Source of the DNA: Latrodectus hesperus
Taxonomy: Eukaryota; Arthropoda; Arachnida; Araneae; Theridiidae
NCBI GenBank assembly: GCA_037975125.1
Contig: CM075852.1
Location: forward strand, 13,817,313-13,881,312
DNA length: 64,000 nucleotides
Direction: 5' to 3'
Part shown: positions 27,821-38,161 of the stretch, piece by piece
How the letters are laid out: every line of letters starts with the position of its first letter
Position numbering within the stretch: the stretch's first letter is position 1
Notes under the pieces: generated by a model
Databases searched by the model: none
Seen by the model: the letters and a program-made list of their open reading frames with translations, nothing else
What the model was told of the DNA's origin: nothing
Program-made: the position numbers and the translations under genes

Positions 27821-30800
27821 CTGAAATTATTGAGGAAGACTCGTTAGTGTCACGAAAATAAGTAGATTTAATTTCAAAATAACGAAACTCCTGTTTCAAC
27901 GCATTGGAATTTTAATAATGAAATTAATCTAACAAAATTATAAAAACACTGTCGATTATAGTTCTTAAATTGTAGCACGATTATTTTTCGAATATAGAAT
28001 CTTATTTGAGAAATTATTTATATGATGCATTTTGAAATATTAATAGAAATCCAAAACTCATCATCCATTTCTCGGTGGAAACATGATATGGGTACCTCAT
28101 TTTTTCCATACCCATCAAGCGAAATGATGCTTTAGAGTTCCGGGTTTTCTCCTTTGCGATATATATCAATACTAACTATAAAATACTTTAAAAACAATAA
28201 CTTTGTCCACGCAAACAATCCTTTCAAATGTATTTATCCTAATTAATTCCTAAAAACGCTCATGACAATAAAACGTCTTTACGTCATACTGAGTATTTTC
28301 ACGCGTAATTGTCGAGTGTTTAACTTTTCCTACGTTAATGTGACAGATATAACTCTTCAAAGTTATTAGACAAGGTTAGTACACAACTTAGCTCATTGTT
28401 ACCATACAGCAACATCCTAACAATTAACTGATAGATAATATAGTAAACTTAGGAATTAGAGAAATATGTAATCAAGAATTTATATTCGAAAAGTTTTTAA
28501 TGGTAGTTCAGTTTATATTCCTTTTTTTTACAGAACTCAAAAATAGTTTTGCATTGTTGCTTTATTATTTACATAATAGTCCTAATTTGTCTGGCTTTAC
28601 CTTAGAAATTTCCTTATGGGCAAGTATTTGAATGAATAAACGTTTTGTTTAATTTTATGTTTATTCTATGCTATACTGAATGAAAAAAAAATTGGAAAAA
28701 CAGTTTCAAAAGCAAATTTGGGTTAGGTATTCGAGAATAGATTATTTTCTCTTCAATTAATATTTTTGAAATAAATTTTAGATATTATGAGGAAAGTATA
28801 GAATATAAATTAGTATGGAAAGAAGCAAATCTGAAAAAAAAATCATTGATCATTCAAAGTTCAAAAGACATTTTTAAACATAAATCAAATGTCAAAGCGA
28901 TATACAAGTAAGATATAATAGAGTTAATATGGACTTGCTTTCAAGAGAGAGAGAATTTTTTGAATTCTTAATCTTGTGAGTTAAAATTGTATGCATACAT
29001 TATCATGGAACAATTTCGTGTATAGCAACGTGAAATCATTTCATCAAAATATGTGCATACAATTTTAATAAAATATTGAAACAAGGTAAAGCTCATCAAT
29101 ATTTTTACCTTTTTCTTTCCTTGTTGAACGCAAACGAGTCCTTCAGCACATGGGCAGGTACCAACATAGAAGTCACCGAAAATGGGAACAACTTTGTCGA
29201 CAACATGGCATTTGCCCCCTGGATTATAATAGAAAAGTGAATGGATATTTAAAGATTTTATTATTTATTTATTTAAAAAAACTCGGCTTCAATATAAAGA
29301 AGTCCAATTATTTCGAGATTTATTATGGAATAAGTTTCACATTAATTGTACAAATAATTAAATTCTTAAGGCCGAATAAATATTTCTTTCGTCTATGACA
29401 GCAAACTACGGCCCGCTGGAAGGTTTTATGCAGCTCACGGACAGAATTTTAATTTGCCAGGTCCGACGGCAATGAATGAAATGTGATTTATATACCCACC
29501 TCCTTTCCTACATTCTTTAAATATTATTTCCTTTTTTTTAAAGGACTGATGATCTTTTTACTTCCTACAGTTTTGTTCTAGGAAGCATCAATCGATGGAA
29601 ATTGCAAGCACAGACATCGGAAGTTCTTTGTTAGTTATAACTGTCAACTGAAGGCAACAAGTGTCATCTCTTTCTGGGGGAGTCCAATGGAGGTGAATAA
29701 GACACCACATTTGGAGCTCCAGCCTATGTTTGCTTCATTTTGCACATGTCAACAAGTGTTCTCAACTATGAGTCTTAGAAAGAATCATCTCGGAAATAGA
29801 CTGACAGATAAAAACATGATGACAGAACCTTATAAACAGTACATCTCACATCGAACCCAAACTATAAGGAACTTTTACATGAGAAATCGCAATTTCACCC
29901 ATCTCATTAACATATTTTAAAACCTGTATATTGTTTTTAAAATTTTAGAAAAATTTATCTTGGCCCGCCAATCTTTTATTTTCGATTTATGGCCCGCGAC
30001 CGAAAAAATTTGCCCATCCCTGGTCTATGGCGTTATTGTCTATTGGACCGTCTTATTAAATAATTGATACTTTGTTTTGAAACAAAGTAATATACTTTGT
30101 TTTACAATAATATACTTCATTTTCAAACAATAGATATAATATATACTTTATTTTCAAACAAGATAATTCCCAAACCCCCTTGACTCGCATCACTGTGAAC
30201 TACTTTTATGTAACACTTACTCTCTCTTGAGTACGAAAAATTTCCTGTTTTTATATATGTTCATATGTATGGGGAGTTTTCCGCCAGATTCTGTTACTGG
30301 AAGCCAAACTGCTCCACGAAAATTCAATCATCTGAAAATAACTGTATAATACTTACAACATGACAGATTATTGATGTTGCATAATATATATCGAAAATAA
30401 TATCAAGGTTATAAACAAAATATATTCTTGATATATGTAAATATATGTAAGCATGTGCCCATTGTCTCTTGAAAGAGAAAGTTTTATTAATAATTTGACT
30501 ATCTGATTTGAAAATGCAACTGTATTAATGTAACTCCTACAGCTAATGCTAATATATACAGTAAAGAATAATAATAGAATGAATTTTTTTTATCTTTCTA
30601 TTATATTCTTAACACTATTTACATTTAATTCCAGTAAAATAGTGTCCCTATATCTCCTTGATGCTTCTTTTTGTTGTTGTTGTTTTCCTATGATACTTGG
30701 ACAAGCCAAGCTCGCTTTTGCCTTTGGCAGTGCGAATTAGGTCAATAGGGAGCGTCTTTTGTTTGGATCAGAGCACCACGAAGGTGAAAGTACGACTTTG

Positions 30801-32420
30801 CTCTTTTAAGGTGCCTCGTCGCTTTGAACAACGGTCAGGAGATGAGGCCACATCTGAGCTGGCACCCTCCTCTCCACATCCACGCCACACCAGCGGAAGG
30901 ACTTTGGACGTCACATATTAAAGTGGACACGTCCCCAACCTACGGAGTTCCAGCAACCCAGTGAAGGAGAGTACACCGTGTTCACCCTCCCAACCACTGC
31001 CCGCGGCAAATGATGCTTCACTTTGCTGAGCTTACGGGAAGCGCGTGAAGCTACTGAGCCACTGGAGCTCTATGCTTCTTTTTTATTTAGTTTATTGATA
31101 AAGAATACATCTACACTATTTGTATGAACGCGCATTATTTAATTTTTATATTACATGTATTTACATATAAGTTTAGATTTCTTTTATTTTACACAAGAAA
31201 AATAAAACACCTTACATTGACTTTAAAGATTTTATTGTCTTATAAAAGGGGATATTTAAAGCTTCTATCCCTTATATACTATATTATTCTGATTGATTCA
31301 TATAATTATTATATTGTTCTGACACAATATAAATTATAATTTATTTAAAAATAAATAACTTTATTCTTTACTTTTTATTAAAAAGTCAAAATATACTCTT
31401 CTTGTCAAAAATGAATTAATTTAGGAATGTTTAAATACTAAATTATTTTCTTCTCTGATTTAGACTGCCATCAGAACATAATCTAAATCAAACTAATTTC
31501 TAAGTTACTTTAAAATTATGTAAGTAAAAAAAAATCCTAATGAGTTTTATTTCATGGAGATGAAATAACTCTCAATTCAGTGTATCATACCTTCAGGTGT
31601 CATGGGCAGACACACGCCCCCGAAGGGTGGAATGCCTGCGCAACAGGTGCCCGCATCACACTCAGCCTGCTCGATGCACTGACCGCCGAACGCCACCTAC
31701 AGTGAAATTGATTAAACAAATTATGTACCTGATAGACAATATATCAGGAAACTAAACAGTTCATTATATACTTTATGTTACAAAATAAAGAACCTTAAAT
31801 AATACTAATTATAAAATATTTCATGAGATGCACATGTTTTACTAGGAGCGCCTACAATGAAAATACAAAAAGTTTAGTAAATTACCCATACAATTCTTTA
31901 TGGCTACAATACAAGCATTTTAAAGTATCCGTCAATTAAATTTACAAACACAGATGTCAATAAATGTTAGCATTTAAAACATGACCGCAATGCGTATTTT
32001 AGACTGAAAATCTAATTAAATGAATGCAATATTTTGTGAAACGCGACACTAATTTAGAGAAGTAAATGGAGAGACATTTGAAAGTCTTAGAGAAACTAAG
32101 TAATTAATTTTAATTGAAAATGTGGGTGGTAATGTCTCTTATTATAAATTTTAAAGAGCACCTTTGAAAGGAAAATTGTTATTTTGTAAAATTTCAAAAC
32201 GTAGTATTCAAGTTATGATTTATACATTTTTAAATGTCTATAGAAATGTAAAAAATACCGAAAACTATAGATTGATAAATTTATGAATATCATTTTTTAT
32301 AAAGAATGTAAAAAAGAACTCAAAATAATTAAATAATAAAATAATAAAATAATTAACTAATGGATTTAAAAATTTCAATATTTTTCAGTTATATATACAA
32401 GTTAAAGCATATATAAACAA

Positions 32421-32471
<51 letters not shown>

Positions 32472-33370
32472 GTATATATATTATAATTTTCTGATAAAAC
32501 ACTGAAATTTGTGTTTAAAAATAAAAGTTTTAGCACAGACACGTTTCCAGCGATGCTATGTTTATAGATAATTAAAAAATATTCTAATGTGTAATTTGTT
32601 TGTAAGGATGCTGTGAAATAATATATTCATTAAAATAATATTAATTAAATTTGGCAGGGTAAGATAAAGCTGATTAAGTGAAATTAGATAAGTACTTAAT
32701 TAATCTAGTTAAATTTGGATTAAGATTTTTGAATTAGTTTTAATTAGGAAAAAGAAAAATAATATTTTTAAGTCTTTATATCATAAGTTTGTTATTATAT
32801 TTTTTTACCAGTTCAAATTTATTCATAAATTTAGAAATTTTTTCCTTTTTTTAAACTTATTTTAAGTTATAATATATATTAAAGATTAATTTTAAATACA
32901 AGCAGAGTTGAGCAGTTTCTAAACGATTAAAATTAAACTTTTTATTAAAAGAAATTTAATTTTGTGTATAATTAGCTTTAAAAGTAACTTCCCTATTCTT
33001 TGAATAGTAAGATGATGAAGAAGTTCTAAATTATGTATATATATTTTACTTGAATGTTTCTAAACCAATCAAATAATTGATCTTATGTGAAATTATCTTG
33101 TTTTTAGACAAAGTTATTTGTAAATTTATTTTTACTTATTACATTTCCCTTAGTCTTAGAAATATGACAAATGCTAACGAATATTTTGAAATCTTATGAT
33201 TTAATTAGGAATAAAAATGTTTAAGCAGACTTTTAGAAGTTCATTTAAGCATTTTGCAACTAACTTCAATTGAACAATTTTGTAAAAAAATTAGCTAGGA
33301 TTGCGTTACAATAACAAGTACTTACCGCAACCCAGACAGAAAAGAGGGCAACTGCTAAACAAGTCTTCAT
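27722..33370 (-). CDS. Secreted ten-cysteine peptide of the prokineticin/colipase fold (astakine-like or MIT-like), four exons
   Basis: Exons 33370-33326, 31696-31591, 29218-29109 and 27820-27722 join in frame to 119 residues with consensus GT/AG borders (intron phases 0, 1, 0). Residues 1-15 (start MKTCLAVALFSVWVA) are a signal peptide. The mature part has ten cysteines spaced C-x5-C-x4-CC-x9-C-x9-C-x17-C-x1-C-x5-C-x11-C. This is the pattern of prokineticin, colipase and invertebrate astakine domains and of spider MIT-like venom peptides. The vertebrate AVIT start is absent. After the last cysteine comes a tail of about 27 residues rich in Ala, Pro, Thr and acidic residues, with no cysteine. 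Astakines are haemocyte cytokines and MIT-like peptides are venom components. The sequence cannot say which applies, so I assign a fold and secretion, not a function. Introns 1-3 are about 1.6, 2.4 and 1.3 kb. Confidence 0.88.
29109..29218 (-). CDS. Peptide gene exon 3: cysteines 6 to 9
   Basis: The acceptor AATCCAG precedes 29218 and the donor GTAAAA follows 29109. The exon carries GGKCHVVDKVVP, then the CPC pair and EGLVCVQQGKKK. The CPC motif followed by x5-C is a strong mark of prokineticin-type domains. Confidence 0.9.
29399..30022 (+). mobile_element. hAT transposon remnant with 8-bp target duplication
   Basis: The flanks are GTCTATGA (29391-29398) and GTCTATGG (30023-30030), an 8-bp duplication with one mismatch, as made by hAT transposases. 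The right end, read inward, starts CAGGGATGGGCAAA. The left end starts CAGCAAACTACGGCCCGC, which lacks a few bases just inside CAG. GGCCCGC occurs near both ends. Inside, 29687-29920 reads FSTMSLRKNHLGNRLTDKN, the C-terminal dimerisation region of hAT transposases. Only about 0.6 kb remains. It lies in intron 2 of the ten-cysteine peptide gene, on the opposite strand. Confidence 0.87.
29687..29920 (+). pseudogene. hAT transposase C-terminal fragment
   Basis: An open stretch contains the hAT dimerisation motif (CQQVFSTMSLRKNHLGNRLT), which in intact proteins follows a CEQ-type cysteine. The RNase H-like catalytic domain and the zinc finger are missing, and the residues after the motif do not match the usual C-terminus. 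It is a relic. Confidence 0.8.
30673..31071 (-). mobile_element. SINE, near full length, with perfect 12-bp target duplication
   Basis: The element is about 399 bp and flanked by ATGCTTCTTTTT on both sides (30661-30672 and 31072-31083). On the - strand it begins near GAGCTCCAGTGGCTCAGTAG, a possible box A, and ends in (CAA)n at 30673. The body shares the block GAACAACGGTCAGGAGATGA (+ strand) with the copies at 34.1, 35.6 and 43.5 kb. The tail from TGCTCTGATC to (CAA)n is shared with 37090-37476 and 19655-19772. The perfect duplication suggests a fairly recent insertion. It lies in intron 2 of the peptide gene, in the same orientation. Confidence 0.88.
31591..31696 (-). CDS. Peptide gene exon 2: cysteines 1 to 5
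   Basis: The acceptor TTTCACTGTAG precedes 31696 and the donor GTATGA follows 31591. The exon begins VAFGGQCIEQAEC and carries the CC pair (GTCCAG) and the fifth cysteine, ending phase 1 after PMTPE. The predicted mature N-terminus therefore lies at or just after the exon 1/2 junction. Confidence 0.9.
32424..32481. repeat. (TA)n microsatellite in intron 1 of the peptide gene
   Basis: About 58 bases of TA repeat with TG interruptions at the right end. Confidence 0.95.
33326..33370 (-). CDS. Peptide gene exon 1: signal peptide
   Basis: ATG at 33370-33368 opens a 15-codon exon that ends at a perfect GTAAGT donor (33325-33320). A Lys at position 2 is followed by a hydrophobic stretch and a small-residue end (VWVA), a short but typical secretory signal that continues into exon 2. 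The start is the only ATG that gives a signal peptide in frame with exon 2. Confidence 0.88.
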
Positions 33371-33456
33371 ATTTAAAAGGAAAGAGCTGCTGCCTCCAAT
33401 TTCACAATTACAAATTTGGGAAATGTTTAGAATGTAGCAACTTCTGCCTTCGGCGG

Positions 33457-33464
33457 CTTAAATA
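33457..33464 (-). promoter_or_regulatory. Candidate TATA element of the peptide gene
   Basis: TATTTAAG on the - strand lies about 90 bases upstream of the start codon. It would place transcription start near 33430 and leave a short 5' untranslated region of about 60 bases. It is a weak match to TATAAA in an AT-rich genome. Confidence 0.3.
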
Positions 33465-33489
33465 CAAACTCACATCCTTGATCGCTGTG

Positions 33490-33730
33490 TTTATCTTTAC
33501 AAGATAATCCGTTTCCAAACCTTGAAGAAAAGGCAGAAAACATGGAGCAATGGGTCTAAATCTTTCGTGGTGATAATTACGTTCCAGGAAATGTTCTTAT
33601 CACCCATGATAATTTCCATAAATGGAACTTTGGAGTTTTTACGATGTGGTAAGGAATGTTTTCTCCTTACCAGGATTTAAGATTCACTGAAATCCTTCCC
33701 TTGAAGGACCTTTATCTCTTATCTTCAAGG
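33490..33730. promoter_or_regulatory. Cluster of GATA-factor motifs upstream of the peptide gene
   Basis: Seven WGATAR matches on either strand fall within 240 bases: 33491-33496, 33502-33507, 33571-33576, 33596-33601, 33607-33612, 33712-33717 and 33719-33724. The patch is less AT-rich than its surroundings. GATA factors drive haemocyte and gut genes in arthropods, so the cluster fits either expression site. Function is inferred. Confidence 0.4.
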
Positions 33731-34107
33731 TATCTTAAATTACGTTTTCAAAAGCAAGGTTTACGACTTGCCACGATCATCAGGTGAGAATTGCTAAGAC
33801 ACTTTTCGCTTTTGTTTAGTAAATATCTCATTTCCCCCCGTTTCTTATCAAATTTAATTTTTAATTCCTTTCAAAATGCTTCCATTTTTGAAGTTTTTAA
33901 TCTTATAAGTGTTAAACTAATTTAAAATAATTGTTTGCCACAAAATATATTTTTCCTATAATAAAAAATGGTACATATAGATGTGAATACAAAGGCCTAG
34001 ATAAATATTACTATCTGATACCATACTTTAATTTTATATTAATTGGTTTATAAGAGAGAGTTCAGTAAAAATTTCTATTCATAAAATCAAACAATCACAA
34101 AACTGAA
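33731..34107. other. Upstream DNA with no recognised feature
   Basis: Nothing beyond the AT-rich background was recognised between the GATA-motif cluster and the next SINE fragment. Confidence 0.5.
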
Positions 34108-34109
34108 AT

Positions 34110-34365
34110 GCTTCTCCACATACAGGGGAGACACGGACTGTGCCCGTCAACACTCGCCGTCACCAAGCGCCTCGTCGTTTTGAACCAAGGTCAGGTGACG
34201 AAGTCACATCTGAGCTGGCATTCTCTTTGTCACATCCAAGTCATACTAGTGGACCCTCGGAGCACCAGCAAACTCACGAGGGAGAATGTGAACACCCTCC
34301 CAATCACTGCCTGTAACATATGATGCTTTACTTTGCTAATCTTAACGTGAAGTAACTGAGTCAAA
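34110..34365 (-). mobile_element. SINE body fragment
   Basis: It matches the body of the SINE at 30673-31071 from the block CGCCTCGTCGTTTTGAACCA through GAGCTGGCATTCTC and CCTCCCAATCACTGCC to TTTGCTAATCTTAACG. It lacks the shared (CAA)n tail and instead begins with unrelated sequence. Confidence 0.75.
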
Positions 34366-35552
34366 TATAAACATTTTAAGGTGATTTTATATTAATTTAG
34401 TGAAGATCTTTCATTAAAATTGCTGATACTATAATATCAATTTTCCTCGAGAAAAACAAATTTATGATTTATTTTACAAAATTCTTAAACATTCAAACAT
34501 CAATATTAGAACAGATTGAAAAAATTTTACTATATATGTATTTACAAACCATTTATTAATTATAATCTCTTCTCAGTATTTAAATAATTTGAATAATAAA
34601 AAAACAGCAATATCACTATTTTGCGAGAAAATAAGGATACATTTTTACTTTTACTGTGTCATTAATTAAAGCAATTTTCACTGGGATCAGTATTTTAAGA
34701 AAAATACAAAATCATTAGTGGGATTAACATGCTTAAAAATTGAATTCCGAAAAATAAGGGGAATATTGTTCTATTTTAGAAAATTAAAAATCAAACTTTT
34801 TGCTTGATCTTCTCAAGGAATTATGTTCATTAGCTTATAATATTTTTAGGAGTGAAATATTAATTTTCTGGAATGCAATTATTATACTAAAAAAATCAAG
34901 CCTATTTGGAAACGAAATATTTGAAAAATGTAATTGAGAAAAGAAATATAATGAAACCAACAACTCGGATTAGAGGAAAAACGTTGGTTTCATTATTCCT
35001 TTAATTAATATTGCTGCAATTTTTATATGAAACTTTGCTACATCCGAATATATTTAAAATTAGCTGTGAATAATTCTTTGTACTTTTTTTTAACTATTTT
35101 GTTAGGGAAGTGAGTTCAAAGAAAATTTGAGATAAATATGTATTACATATTTACATATTTCTATTGTCTAATACTTTATATCTCAATGGTTCCTAAGGTT
35201 ACCAAAGATGATCCAACAGGTTAAACACTTATGTAATTACCGTCAATGATATTGTTCATTAGATCAAGTTTATTAGTAAAATATTCATTGAATTACTTAA
35301 TAAATATTCAATACATTGTTTTTAAAGTGTACATTAAATACCAGTTCATACTTTCTTAATTTTCTATACTGAAACTCTGTTGTATTATTGACGAGTCATT
35401 ACCTCTCCATTTACCTTAAGAATGAATATCTAAAGGATTTCTTGCAAAAAATTCTATTTAGACGCTAATCTATAATTAGATAAGTATAATATCATTTCAA
35501 ATAAAGCATCCTGAATTGAAACACTTTCTCAACTGGCATCTCACTTGTCCTA
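34366..35552. other. AT-rich DNA with no recognised feature
   Basis: No gene or repeat recognised. Confidence 0.5.
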
Positions 35553-35765
35553 CAGCCCCGGACTGTACCTTTAGGTCAATGGGTTTGGAATAATCGCTCG
35601 TCATTCTGAGCCACGGTCAGGCGACACCTAAGCTGGCGCCCTCTTCTTCACACCAGCGGCAGGACTTTTATGTCAGGGACATATCCCCAACCAACACCCC
35701 CTAGGCCTGCGCACCGCTCTGATGAGTCATCCACTTGAGGCCGGCTCTCCTTTATGGCGATCTCA
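35553..35765 (-). mobile_element. SINE body fragment
   Basis: It shares the block GAGCCACGGTCAGGCGACAC, then AGCTGGCGCCCTC, CACCAGCGGCAGGACTTT and ACATATCCCCAACC with the SINE at 30673-31071. It is diverged and lacks a clear tail. Confidence 0.7.
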
Positions 35766-36839
35766 CTTTTTACTATGCATTACAACAAATGTTCAATCAA
35801 TTGAATCACGGAGAGGGAATTATATACCTGATAAATCTGTGTTTGATAATTGTTTGGAAAATTTTAACATTTGTGTTCAATGATCTAAGCTAAATTATTG
35901 TAATAAATAAAAATTGAACAGAATTTTTTCCAGGATCATTCCTTTATTTAAATGATTTAATTTAAAAAAAATGTTTCAGTTTATTATAATAGTACACTTA
36001 TAAAAATTTTAGAATTGAAGAAAACGAAATACTTAATTTGCCAAACTAAGTGATTAGAAAATAAGAAATATAAATAAAATATTACTTTTACAGTTGAATT
36101 TGTAATTCTTAGGTTAAAAAGGTTTTTAATAATGACATTAAAATGTTATGCATTTTGTTTCATTTGTTTTTTCTAAAAATTTCCAGTTTTATAATTTTTT
36201 AATTTATCAACCATTATTTGTAGTTTGATATAATTTTTAAGTAACTTGTAGAAAACTTTTATGAAATGATTAACATCATGTTTGTGAAATATATTCCTGC
36301 TACATTTTTCTCCTCATTCAAAATAAATTTATTTTAATATCACATAACACAATGATTGTACATTTTAAAGTTTTTCACAATGGTCTTTTAATGAATTATA
36401 ATTTGTATGATTTAATCTGATAATATCAACATATAGGCATATATTAAATCATTGATATCAAAAATAAAAAAAATTTTTTAATTAAATTTGTGGCCAAATA
36501 AAAACATTTATATTTTTTATTATACAAATATCTGGATTAAATGAAACATTTGCTTTTATTGCATTATTAATTTTTTTTTTGTTAAATATCACATTAAAAT
36601 AGCAAAATTTATAATTTGCTCAGATAATAAAACTAGAGTAAAGACAACATCAGTATGCTTAAAATAACTTTCAAAATGTAATTAATTTGTTTTGATATAT
36701 AAAATTATTTCTTGAAATATATAAGCAAAATGTAAATAACGATTTAAATTTAGGAACATCAATTGAGTAATTATATTTACCTACAGAAAACTCTTCTCTG
36801 AAATTTACATTATTTTCCTAATGTTTGTAATTTTCTTTT
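35766..36839. other. AT-rich DNA with no recognised feature
   Basis: No gene or repeat recognised. Confidence 0.5.
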
Positions 36840-38161
36840 TGATTTTGAATTGAGGAGCTTTTTTATCTATTAAATCATTTACAATAATATTTGAGTTTAC
36901 AATAATATTTGAGTAAAATATTAGTAGAAGTTAAGTCACAATATTTTTTACTAAATCAACACTGTCATGTTTGCAACATTCTGAAGTTAAACTAATTTTG
37001 GCAAATGGAAGATTTTTTAATGTTATATTGCTTGCGATCAATCTATGATTGTTACACTTCAAAAATCGTTTTTATATTCAGAAGATAGTGTTGTTGTTAC
37101 TTATGACACTTGGACAAGCCAAGCTCGCTATGCCTTGGCAATACGAATTTAAGTCAATTGGGAGCGTCTTTCGTTTAATCAGAGCACCATGAAGGTGAAA
37201 GTACGACTTTTGCTCTTCAAATCCTCCGATAGATGGCAGCACCAGAGGATCTACTCCCTCAATTTTGGCATTGATCTGAAGGGGGAGTAAATTTCTCCAG
37301 ACCATTGCACCCATGGTAACTGCTCAACGACCGACCACAGGACTTTCGATTTCACAGATTTAACGAGCACGTATATCGCATGTACTCGGTGGGTCTTTTG
37401 GCGGCATTGGGAATCGAACCCCGTCCTTCCGGATGGAAGACCGATACCCTAACCACTATGCTACCACAGCCCTAGAAGAAGATAGTAGTTTAGAAATAAC
37501 AGTATAATTAAAATGAATTATTTTGACGATTTCATCACAAGGATATCTTAAACCACCCCTATCTATATTTTTAATTAAAAGATAGTTTTCACATTCATCA
37601 TCAACTTCGCTTATTAAATAACACAGCCATTTAATTTTTTTCAAGAGAGAATGGACGAAATATGTATGTTAACAAATGAGAATATTTTTTAAAATCATTT
37701 GAGTTTATTTTCAAATAAAACATTGATTCTTTAGGAATATCAAGATTTAGATTTTCATCAACATCATCATTTAAATTAATTTCAACATTTCCATGAACAG
37801 CAGAATTTAAGGTTAAAGGAATAAAGCTCCTTCTCCTGAACAAATTAACCCCCGTATAGTCTAATGAAGCTTTCATATGAGTTTCATCCATTAATAAAAC
37901 GACTTTTTTGTCATTTTCATTAAGGTGAGAATATTTGTCTCTAATATATAAAAGAAAATTATTCCTGTTCTGCTCTTTTAAAGGATTTGCTATATAATTG
38001 ACAAATAAACGTTTCAATGTTGCTGGATGTAGAAGAATTAAATACGAGCTTTTACGTAAAAATTTATAACAAATGGGTGATATAGAAAAAAGCATAGAGC
38101 ATAAAATTAAAAAGATACCAGAATATTTCTTATGATTTAAAGAATATTGCAACAGTATCAC
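36840..38161 (-). pseudogene. P-element-like (THAP9-type) transposase relic, split by a SINE
   Basis: The largest open piece (38161-37631, 176 residues) carries the RNase H-like catalytic segment of P-element-type transposases, with a conserved catalytic Asp in VVLLMDETHMKASLDYTG, preceded by FLLYIRDKYSHLNEND. A frameshift near 37640 leads into a second piece (37644 downward) reading LLIKNIDRGGLRYPCDEIVK, the C-terminal motif of these proteins. The frame is then broken by a SINE at 37090-37476. It seems to continue on the far side to about 36840 (VDLVKNIV and NIIVNDLIDKKAPQF). The N-terminal THAP zinc finger was not found. In-frame stops and frameshifts make it inactive. Confidence 0.72.
37090..37476 (-). 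mobile_element. tRNA-derived SINE inserted in the P-element relic, 10-bp target duplication
   Basis: The element is about 387 bp, flanked by AGAAGATAGT at 37080-37089 and 37477-37486. On the - strand it starts with a tRNA-like head. Box A is GGTAGCATAGTGGTT at 37465-37451 and box B is GGTTCGATTCC at 37420-37410, with an anticodon-loop-like CTTCCAT between them that resembles tRNA-Gly. The body differs from the SINE at 30673-31071, but the last 150 bases or so and the (CAA)n end are shared with it. The head is too divergent from a cloverleaf to call a functional tRNA. Confidence 0.9.

Noticed and set aside
29150..29398. Open + strand frame over peptide exon 3
   Set aside because: It is the complement of a well-supported exon and runs into AT-rich intron.
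37400..37476. Functional tRNA-Gly gene
   Set aside because: Box A and B are good, but the segment continues into a SINE body with a target duplication and the acceptor stem does not pair well.
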